NCBI RefSeq assembly: GCF_041381155.1
Contig: NC_091134.1
Coordinates: forward strand, 56,245,944 to 56,309,943
Direction: 5' to 3'
Source: Argopecten irradians
Taxonomy: Eukaryota; Mollusca; Bivalvia; Pectinida; Pectinidae
Length of the DNA stretch: 64,000 nt
Shown: in pieces, positions 31,867-43,800 of the stretch
Layout of the letters: each line of letters starts with the position of its first letter
Numbering within the stretch: the stretch's first letter is position 1
Made by a program: the position numbers and the translations under genes
The notes under the pieces: generated by a model
Told to the model about the DNA's origin: nothing
Databases searched by the model: none
The model's input: the letters and a program-made list of their open reading frames with translations, nothing else

Positions 31867-34800
31867 GTAAGTTAATGCTTTATACATTTATACCAATAAA
31901 AATTTCAATACTAAAAATAGTGTTCATTCGATATGAGTGCTTTATAAAAGGAGGACCATAACAATTGTATTTCTGGTTGTCTTGACAAGCAATGTAAAAG
32001 ACACCTGGCTTAATTTCATTTGTTATCGTGTAAATTAAACACAAACAATTTATGATGCATATCAGTTAAATTTAGGCATATAACTTTTTTTTTCTCATTT
32101 TGTCCACTGTCGTGCATCGTCCGCCGTATGTAAAAAAATTAACATTTTCGACTCATCCAAAATTGAAGAAAATTCAAATAATCTTCATAGGTTTGGTTTA
32201 GATCTTTTGTCTTTGGGCCATTTTGACAGTACATGTTTATACGATTATACGCTCGTATTTTATGATTAAGTTGGGCCAAAATAAGCTGATATTAAAAATA
32301 ATCTAAATGTTATCTGTCTGTGTGTCTGTTTGTCTGTGTGTCTGTGTGTCTGTGTGTCTGTGTGTCCGTCTGTCTGTGTATCTCTCTGCCTTTCTGTCTG
32401 TGTATCTGTATGTCTGTCTGTTCGTCCGTCCGTCCGTCCGTCCGATTTCAATGAAACTTTGCAGTATTTTTGGGGACCATGTGTACATGGCAACCAGATC
32501 ACTATACACAGCTTAATTTTATCTGGACAACTTCTCTTACACTACTGAGTCATTTTCAATGAAACTTTGCAGTATTGTTTTGGACCATGTGTAGATATGC
32601 AGGTTTTCATTTTGATTGCCATGGTTACTAGGTTACTATACACAGGTTTTAAATTCTAAAAACTCTAAACCACTGGATTGATTTCAATGAAACTTTTCAT
32701 TTTGTAGACATGCATGGAGGTTTTTTTCTTCACTTTTTTCACTTTTGGTCCCCAAGTCATGCAGCAGGTTTCCGTTTGTCAAAAGTTTTGTTGCCATGGT
32801 AACCAGGTCGTTATACACTGGTTTCAAAATTTGTCCTTACAACTCCACCTAAACTACTAGATCAATTTCAATAAAATTTGAAAGTATTGTTTGGGATTAT
32901 GTTCGGATGAGCATGCAGGTTTTCGTTAGTCAAAATTTTAGTCGCCACGGCAACAAGGTCAATATACACAAGTTAAAATTTGTCCGGACAACTTTTGCTG
33001 TGACCATGATATTTTTAAGAACAAGTCAGACACCTCTTACAAGAGAAAGCGGGGGAAGGGGTATTAGTCAGCTATCGGTTTACAGTTCTAGTTACCATTG
33101 TCTTAGAAAGCTTTTACTAATGTTCTCATAATAAAATGGCTTCAGACACAAATAGAAGTCTACGGTTCTATGATACTGAAAGTAGTCATTTGATTTATCG
33201 GTTGTGTGAAATTGCGAAACAAAGATAAGGTAGGTGGTCAAAAAGTATGCCCAAACTAATTATGATGCACAGGTAGCTACCCTTAAGCGCTTCTATTCCA
33301 TATCAAGGTTATAGAATGTTGCCTTATTGCAGGTTCATGAATGGAGAAGACAAACGAAATGTTCCCATCCACGGAGATAAAGCTGTATCTGTCGACAGAA
33401 GGGCAGGTGGAAGAGGTAAAACTATAACATTAACTCTAACAAGGCTGTCATTTACATTACTCATCACTTTATTCATGTGATTTTATATTCACACCGGTAT
33501 TGATTAAGGAAAAAATCGAGTTAATTTTATTCCCCAATGCTCATCGTATATATTGTCCTAGTTAAACCATTAACGTTAAATTGGACAAAGGCATATTCAA
33601 TGTTCAGTCAAATTCATCATCCATAAATGGCAACTGAAGTAGTTCAAATATAATGGTTACATCTGATAACTTTTCAAAGACAATATTGCTTATTTCTGGA
33701 CACAACAACCATTTTACTAGGCATCTCTAAAGCTGTTTCAATTGATGTGCCGATAACTGTCAACTGTGAACAAATAAGAATATTTATCGCACCTCGGACA
33801 GAAAAATGTCCAAATGATTGGCATTTAACTGTATAGGGGGTCAGTTCATTTCATTATAATGCAATATGGCAGTTCACGCCCTCGCTCCACATAAATATAC
33901 CATTCATTGCCGTAAAAGTATATAGTACTTGTTATTTTATTGTGTAAAATTAACTTCAATCGTTTTGATACTTCAGGATAAATGAAATGCATTTTTTTAA
34001 ATACGAGTTGCTTCCCCTAGGCCAGTTTGAAAGTTGATGACGCGGTGAAAGTTCAACATAGTAATTTAAGTGTTTTCTCGACTGTGATTATAGAGGGTTT
34101 GTTACTATAGATCAATCCTCACTCAACAATCAATGTATCATCGTAACGTTTAAGAGTTTATATCAGCGATTATGCAGAGATGACCATGGGGATTGTGCTT
34201 TAAATGTTGGATGGATGTTTGTATCACTTTTGTTTGTGATAATTTCATTAAACAGCCAGTCTTTTATCAATTTTATCAATTATTGTTGATTTATGAAGTA
34301 TTCAGTATTATTCTCAGGTTTCTTACACAGAATATTTGCAGATTCCTTCCAAAAAGAAAACGGCGATTGTGTGTAATATTTGTCACCTTCGCGGGCATAA
34401 TTAAAGTTTGATTTCAGATTCTTGACAAAATAAATTATAAGAAGCACAGACCTAATGAAACAAATCAATGGTCCTCGATACGATAAATTCGTTATATAGT
34501 CAGTTACTGGCCTCTATAGAGGCATAGATAGTCAGTAAGAAGTATAAGAGGCTCGGGCTACGCCCTCGTTCCCAATAAATCTTTCTGACCCTCTCTGCCT
34601 TTATAGAAGGTCAGTAACTGACTATAGCTTTTAATATTAAGGCTGCAGTAAAATTCAAATATTATACAATAGATAATCAAAGCTATTACAGTGTAGTGTA
34701 CTAGCAATAAAAATATAGTTTAATATAATTTTATGGCATATCTACTGTTACTTTATTAGATCAATTTTTGTTCATGACGCTTCAAAGAATATAAAACAAA

Positions 34801-37800
34801 AATCGCATTAAAGTATATAATGTATATATTTTTGGAAGAATATGTTTAGGCTTGTATAAGTGTTATTGTTTATAGATATTTCGAGTAGAGGATCGGATGG
34901 AGCGGAACAAAATGCGATACTGTCAACACCAGGAATGGTTACATCATTGTTTCTAGAACTCAAGCCCAGCAAAAAAAACAGATACAACTGGGAATATACC
35001 AAAAGCAGCCGAGGGATCCGGTATTAAACGAGGACCACCACCAGCCACGTCAGCTTCCAGGGCCTCTTCTCGCACAGCTATACAAACTACTACATCGCTA
35101 CAGACAGTTAGTCCTAATTCATCAGCTACTGCATCTCCTTTAACAACAACGAATCCCGCACTTACACCCAAAGGCGCACCGAATGGTCATTCAAGTAAGA
35201 TGGGATCTGGTGATGCTTGTAATCAGCAACAGCCCATGAACCAGCAGCATCCAACGACACTGGATCAGCGTCAGCAGTTGCGCCCTGGAACAAACCGGCG
35301 GAGGTCAGCAACCACTACAGAGACAACAAGACCAGACATTAGTAAATGGAGATGCAAGAAACTCAAGTAATACGGGAGCAGCAACAAACTTCACACAATG
35401 ACGGAGGCTTGCAGACAGCAAGACCACGATATCATCTAACTACACCGTCAGTGACGCTCGAGAGCAATGGACGTTCAACCGCTTTCCCAATATCATCCAT
35501 GGACCTGACACCCTCTAGTTCTATCAGGGTCAAAAGCGGATTTCTTTTACGCAGTTTTTTGAGTAATCAATTGGATGAACTTTGATATTTAACCGTAATG
35601 AAATAACCTTTCGACCCTTTCTTTTAAATAACGAGAACACCTAACCCATACTTAAACCTAAATCGATTACATATCAGATGAATAATCATGACAATTATAA
35701 TGACGCCATTACGCCTCACTTTCACGTACTTTATTGACCGGCCCTCCGAGAAAACCAACACAATTTTTATTAATGGAAATCAGACATGTAGTTTTTCTCT
35801 ACATGTAATGTTTTGTACTTTGGCTGTTTAAGGTTATGGTGATTATGTCAGATGCTTCGTTTGTGGAGGAGGACTGAGGAACTGGGAGCCTGGAGATGAT
35901 CCATGGGTGGAACATGCTCGCTGGTTTCCACGCTGCATTCACGTCAAACAACATAAAGGACAATCCTTTATTAACTTGGTACTTCAGAGGCAAAGAGAAC
36001 TGGTCAGTTTTTTTTATTTCAATCAATCACAATTNNNNNNNNNNNNNNCATTCGTTGTACATGTTAGTTGTTCCTTGCCATTTCAGCGAAAAAATATCAT
36101 TCTCATTTCACGTAGCATATATATATATATACAGTAACATACTTGAGTTTACTACAAAGCACTACAACGTTTTCAAGAAATTATCATGCCCAAGGTCAAT
36201 ATGTCATTGTGGATCGTATGGAGACGGACGGTAGTTTACTCATGAAAAGATGAAATAGATTAATGAAAGTGTTTTTAAGACTTACTAAAGAAATTCGTTA
36301 CATCTAAGGGGTTTACATTTTGGTTCAAAGTGATATTCACCTGGTCATCATACCAGAAATAGTCGGATGTTCGGAGGTGCACGCGAGCTTGTGACACAAG
36401 GATTATTACACCCGTTCCTCGATTCTGCTTTCCTTTAACCATTTCCAGTTAAAAAATGTAGTATATATTTTTAGCTGATAACGTTCCAGTTGTAGAAACA
36501 AAGATTTTGAATAAAAAGATGACACAAACCCCCTGGGGTAGAAGGACCGAGAGGAACTATGAGAAACGGAGGAATTCTGGATGGATTTAGCACTAAATTT
36601 GGTCTGAGACGAAATGATATATCTGCAAAACTACTGTTAGAGGAAGCTTATACCATATTTTCCAAACACAAAGTAGCAAATAACACTAGCAACACAAATA
36701 ATGTGCTTTAATGTACAAAAGCGTTGTATTGAAATAATTAGCTAAAATGTTCCATCATTGCTAACGAGAGTATGTCTACAGCCTTTACAATGCTATCAAA
36801 ATAAAAGATTTTTTTAGATATATCTAAAGATCGAATAACATGTATAGCTAATATTCGATTCAACGCTAGATTTTTATATCATTATAATAAATTTCATTTT
36901 GTATTAGATTTCGAGAACTATGAAACAATTTAATGAGGAATATTATGTTTAGTTTGAGATAAATACATTCCAGAAATCATATCCTCGTTTTCATACATAC
37001 TACTTACATATACTTACGAGTATGTGTACTTTTGATACTTATAATTTATGTTTTATATATTTCAGTCACAGATTGGTAATTCATTAAACAGTTCGAGTCA
37101 TGGGTTTGATAGTACTACTTCCCAGTACCAAAACTTGTCGACTGTAGATAGAAATATAGGGGCTAATAGACATTTAACAGGAAGGTCAACAGTTACTATC
37201 ATAAGGCCTAACTTGCATGGACAAGGGGGAGTTCCTACAGCAAGCCATCTGAACACATTTCGCCAATACCAGCAACCTAAACGAAGTCATCTGACAAACG
37301 AAGACAACAGGTCGTCAGAACACCAAAATTATACAGCAACCAGTGAACAATCTAGTTGTAAGTCATCTAGTTCGACACCACTCCCGCCGTGCCAACAATC
37401 CGCTTCAGGTGGAAATGATAAATACAGACAACCCTACAAAACAGGTAATCGTCAATGTACAAACTGCTCATCTTCCCTGGTTAAATAAATAAAACCAATA
37501 TTACGGTTTTTCATTAACCTTGATGTGTCAAAATACACACAATGTCGTAACTCATGCTTAATTTTAAAATCTGAATATAAAACAGCATGCGATTCGAGTA
37601 CAATATTCAATTGAAATTACATACCTCACCTGAAACTATGTTATATGCTAAATTCTAGCAGTCCAATAGGTGGCATGTTAAATAATGGTCTGCAAAAGAT
37701 AACATGTTGAAGAGCTACACGCACATTTTTTATAGACATGTGATTAATATAAATGCATAAAAATATATTGGTAAACAAGATATTGATATACAGTATTAAT

Positions 37801-40800
37801 AAAGTCCAAGAATTTAAAGAGCATGTTTGATAAACCACAGTACAAAACTAAGCCTCCATTTTTGTCTCGAATTTAAACTTGAACTAGATTTAGATGTATT
37901 TCATGTGCACAATAGTTTTCCTTTTTAATTGAATGATACTTTTATTTTCTAAATACGCACGATTATACATATATATTCACAAACGGCATGGAATTCCCTT
38001 AGGTTCCATAGTTATTTTCCAGTTCTGACAATATTTTGTACTAGAAGTAATTCATGATTATGATAACCTTAGGTATTATTGTTACCCGACTCGCTATAAC
38101 CGTGCGGTTATTTGTTGGCAATATGAAATAGTTATTTCATGCCATATCAGTCAACAGTTGAAACTCTATCCCCTCATTTTCGGGCCAACCCTATAAACAG
38201 TTCATCGGGTTGGCCCCAACACCTCGGGGTTTTGACTGTTGACTGATATGGTATAAGACAACTGTATAATGTAGAGTTGTAGATCATTATGACAAAAATG
38301 CGATTAATTTTGCATTATAGTTAAAAATAGACCACAGGCTTCATATATATTCATGTTACCAAATAGCCATGCCATTATGGTTACTAGTACTTAATACCTT
38401 AACAGCTTCGGTTTATAGTTTTATATGGAAACGTGAAATTGTAGGTGAACATACGTAATACCTGTCTATTTTCTTTATGTCGTTTTAGGCGAAACCAAAG
38501 ACGGGCATGTTGAAATTACTGATAAATTGAAACAAATTGGTTTCAATAAATACAGTATACAGCAATTTTGGCAACTTCTACAACGCAATCACGGTAAATA
38601 CAAAAATAATTGGCAAAAGTTTCCACACTACATATTTCTGCATTTTGTTTTAGGCGTTTATTACATGTACTGGATATTCTGATAATTAGCTTCATAGTCT
38701 AGTTTCTGTGACGTTCTAACGAAGTATGTAGCTAAACGTTGCGCATATAATTCACTATGATAAATCGCTAAAGATTTTATTTTTAGCACATAGTTTTCAA
38801 TTTTTCATAGATAAATTGACACTTACACTCAGCGTTTGTGGTAGTCTAAGTATCTGAGTGGGGTTCGATGAACGTGAGCGCCGAGCAAAGTCATCAATAT
38901 GGATACAGGTACAGAAAGTGTTCTGTTTGATTAATTTCATGATGTCCCAAACAATATTTATCAATTATGAACCCTTGTCGAGGCCCAAATTATAAGTTGC
39001 AGAGTTTGTTATTGACATAATACGGAGGTATATTGGGTCTAAAAGTGACTTGTATAGGGCGAGGCGAAGCCAAGTCTGGTAGCATGTTTTTTTGGACTCA
39101 TTAATATTCCGTATTAGGTCACTGACAAACTATGTAACAAATATTTCGTCGAAGGCTCTTTGAAATATATAAATAAAAATAACGATATCAACCAAATGAC
39201 TCAAATCTTCCGCAATGTTTTCATCATCGAAAGACTCAAATATGTTGTAATGGTGCATTTCTGCAAAATAATCCTAGAAATAATTCCAGCCGATTATCCT
39301 TAAGTTTGATAGTTTCATCAGCGTGAAGCAATTCTTGGTCCCCATCTTGCGCCATGGTGCGATGGCGTTAGAAGCAAATTGGCTAAAAGAGCGACAACTC
39401 TATTGTCCAAACCCATTTATATATCTATCAACCTAATGTGACTACATGTACGTCTTAGATAACACGTGACGTGATTTTAACCATAAGGATTACAAGATTC
39501 TTACTTGTGATATGGTAATGTATTACCTGTCCTTGTAGAATTGAATAATGACCGAGGACATAGCCCTAGTTAATAATATAGATTCTACCAGGGCGGTATA
39601 ACACCACATGGACCGACTTTGAGTTTTTTTTAACTTCTTATATACGATATGGAGTTTCTTTGATATATGCTAATAGGATTATCTGATATGGATATTAGTC
39701 GATGTCAATATGCTAGATCTATATATCGAATGGGGCAATTATTTCTAATTCCTTTTTTGGGTTTGACAGAAACGGATACAAATGCGGCCATTAATCTAAT
39801 ACTTGACTCCTTTTCCGTCAAACATCCACCTCGGCAGGAAAGTAGCTGGTCACAAGATCCAACTTCACTCGAGTTACCCTCGCTTATCTCAGGTAAATAT
39901 ATTGTAGAAAAAATATGAATAATAACAAAATGTCATCATTAGAGATTTAGCTGCAAGAATTTCGAAAACAAAGTCCTTCTGCAGGTGAGTCGTGCTGTAA
40001 CAGAGAGCAGAATCCCTATGAGCACATGAAAATATGTTCACAGAATTCTATTGTGAACATAAGTGTATTGATTGTGCGTATGTGTGTGGAAAGCATTAGT
40101 GCATATTGCATGCTAAATTGTTAAATTGATGTTGCTAACGTCTGCTTATAAGAAAGATACAATTTTACCTTAATTTCATTAGGTACATTCGAATCCAAAT
40201 GCGAAAATATGTTTTACACTATAATTCCAGTGCCGGAAGAAGATGGTCCTTCATTGATTGCTCCGTGTGGCCGCCGGTCGAGTTCTTCAAGTTACGGTAA
40301 ATGTTACTATTCATTTAATGACAGAAATTCTAAACAACTTTTATTTGTTGATGAGAAATAAATAGTCATGAAGCATTCTGTGATTTTTTTTTATCTTTTT
40401 TTATACGTGCTTAAAGGCCATTTAAAAAAAAAATGAAAATAACAAAAACTATATATCGATGGCCTAAGATGAGGTTACAACATCAATCAAATGCAGCATT
40501 TCCTGTGTAAACTATTACAACAATGAAGATTCATTTCGCTGTTTTGCTGCATGGCGCAGTCTATATTCAAATGCTGGGCGGTAATTAGGGCGACGGCGGG
40601 AACCATCAGACAACAATCATTCTGAAAATTTGCTAGTCATTTTATTTTATTTAAATTCTCCACAAGGTACTAATAAGTGTAGCATCAACGGTAAGCTAAT
40701 AACTTTCGTGACTTTACAAAATCATCAATCTCGTTATATATTCCCTACAAAATCCGTTTCGAAATCATAATGGACCATTATTAGTAGAAATCAAAGCAGA

Positions 40801-43800
40801 AAAAACACCATATGAAATTTGATACGAAGGAAAAATGCACGTGTTCAATTGGTTATTTTATAGGGTCGACAAGCCAATGCGGAAGTCAGTATGGATATAA
40901 AACCACGAAACGAGATGTCGCCGTCCAAACTGAAAGCCATCCAAAACAAAGAGGGGATCCTAAATCGCCAGGAGAAGGAACTAGTACCTCTGACATGCCA
41001 ACAACATCCCCAGAACCCCAAGGAGCCACGGCTTCACCACAGTTAACCCCCACCGCCAACACGTCAAGGGGGAAAAGTGAGTAAAAAATATCGTCTTTAG
41101 TTAGCATAACAATAACCTTGTCCCATCGATATTTCGATTTATCAGAAATTGACATAAATATAAATTATGGAATTACATGTATTTATAGGTCCTGCTAGTG
41201 TTATATCGCCCTGGTACACGTACACGTGTATACTTTAAATAATGATCGAGAGTGTAGTCAGATGGCATTATTTTAAATTCTACGAGGGTAGTTAACACCA
41301 TATGAACCGATTCAAAGGTCTTTAATTTCTATATTAGATATGAAGTGTCATTGACAAATGTGGAAGGATTATATGATCACCATGTGACCATTATAAGCAA
41401 ATGAAAGTTGTGAGAGAACGGGGCAAATGTAATATTGGTTTATTCGAACTTCTGCAAAATCTACATACAATAGTTTAGTTCTTACTCCGTAATATACTGA
41501 GACAGTGCTTATTGTATATCATTAATTGAATTTTATTTGAATACACCTATGATCGTTTTTTTGATAAATGCTTTTTACTAAAGTTTTATTTCTTCAGGGC
41601 CACATTTGATAAATATGTACGTCACCATCTTTTGACATCACATTCCATGACATTTAACTCGGCTTTAAGTAAACAAGATTTTATTGTATACAATATATAT
41701 TTATAAATATTTATGAGCGTATTATGTACGATTATAATCGCTATATATTTATACTTTATATTCGTTGTTAGCCTCAGATTTTACTGAAGAACATCCTGCG
41801 ATTGTGAGTGTAAGAGATATGGGCTACGACGATGGACGTATTCAACGTGCCTTACAGATTCTACAAAAGCAAAAACGTAAATACTAAAAATAAACCATAA
41901 CAACACATACTCTTTATAGTGGTAGTTCTTTAACTCCACAGTGTCCGTCTTCTGGCTGTCTGTCGGGCAAAAGGGACAGGGTCCAAAAGGAGGAAGCAAA
42001 GGTTATTTCTTAAAATTTGTCTTTGTCGTAAATTATAAATGAATGTTGAATAGATATTTGGCGAGAGATGTTCTTGCTAAGCTCGTGTCTTTTGTAACTT
42101 TTTAAAGACGACTTAGTCGTGTGGAATAACTTCCATAGGTTACAACTACTGTGTAATATATAAATACCATGGATACAAGCATACTGATAATTGAATAAAA
42201 ATCTGTATATTTCAATTAAACCTTGTATTTAGTTGAACTCCGAGCAGAAACGTTGATGGATGAAATACTGAAGGAAGAAGACATGGCAGATTCCTCCCAA
42301 GTCGATGCTCATCGCGCTTACGGTAATATCATGTATACTGTTATAATTATCGGACAAATGGTTTATTTCTTTCGTGTCTGAGAATTATGACAATTATATA
42401 TCAAAGATTAAAAGGTGTTACGATTTTTATGTAACCTTCGCGGGGGGTCGAAAAGAGATAACTAGCCTTATTTCGATGCGAAAACAAAATGACAAGATTT
42501 GTTATAGTGATTTTTCATCATTGTAAGTGCATCGTAAAACAGCAATTGTCTATTGTCAATTCGCACCATATATAAAAGTCTTTAACAAAAGAATTTTCAA
42601 TTTTGAGCTTGAGTGGGGTGATAACAATGGTTGAAGGTAAAGTTAAATTGATTTAGTGACTTATTCCTAGAACGATATTCATATCGTGGTAAACGTAATG
42701 GGATGTTTAACAAAATTGATGTTGTGTCCTACTTAAGCAATAATTTAAGAATGGGACCATTTTATAAATACACCGAAAAAATAAATAATGTATTTTCAAT
42801 TTGGGCAAATAATAGACTGTCATTACCAAGCAACAGGATTTCAACTCTGACCATGTATTTGTCTAGGTTTACTAATCTGCACATAGTGCTGGCTACTACA
42901 TTTCTATTAAAAAGGGTCGTTTGCGGTCTCTGCCACGCACTATATGTTTCCTGTTACTATGCTATAAGAGTATGGTTACTTCACTTTGGTCTACGTTCTA
43001 TTCAAGTTGTTTTGTAAGTTCTGCATATATGTCATTGTGTGTTTTACCAGGAAGTTCCCTCTATAGATAGTCAAAAGCATATTTAGTCTTAATTTATTTG
43101 CATACCTGTCAAGAGTCAAATGTTGGGAAACCTTGCCGTATCTTCTTAAACCGGAAATTTTACCAAATCAACTTATTTTGTGGAAATTGTATTCAGCGTT
43201 TTCATGTGTATGTGCATTACCGGCGGTTTCATTTCAGCGTTTAGAGTCATACTGTCCTTATGCTTAGCAATTATTCTCTTTGATATTTCAGGATCTCTAC
43301 TTGCCCGCGAAATAGAATTAATATACGGGCTTACTTATGACGATCATTGATGCTCAAATCACATGATTATTAGGAAAAATCTGAGTATTAATAATTAAAG
43401 GGACATGAACATAAATAAACGTTGTGAATTTGAGTAAAATACATATTTAAGAGGTTTCAGATACCTTACTAAGTAATATATATCAGTAATTGTGCAAATG
43501 TGTCGAATAAAATAATAATAATGGAAATTCCATCATTCGGTATTTTGAACCGGCCCGGCAACTCCCCATTTTATACTTGCGTGATGTACATAAATTCAAG
43601 AACCTCTCTTGCGGTGCCTCATCGAATGAAAAGTCTCGTTTGACTTTTGATTTATCATTCTTACGCTAAATAAAAATTGTTTTATAACAAATATTAAAGT
43701 GAACAGTCGGGCAAGGATGGCTAAAGTCGGTAAAAATGGTGTGAATGTATACAGTAAAATTTCTTATGAAATGGAAAAATAAAATCTCTCGTCAAAATCT

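Larger units (their letters stand above)
31245..36034. repeat. Left arm of large inverted repeat
   Basis: Matches the reverse complement of 59,252-64,000 throughout, introns and MITEs included, with scattered substitutions and small indels. It ends at the N run at 36,035. Because the right arm reaches the window end, the true arm may extend upstream of 31,245. Confidence 0.95.

Noticed and set aside
32266..32548. Several overlapping ORFs with CVSVCL or DTQTHRQ repeats
   Set aside because: Products of the CTGT/CCGT microsatellite, mirrored at 62.7-62.95 kb.
35346..35585. 79-codon ORF in the left arm as a separate protein
   Set aside because: It is the frameshifted linker/BIR2 exon; the twin in gene 2 shows the proper frame.
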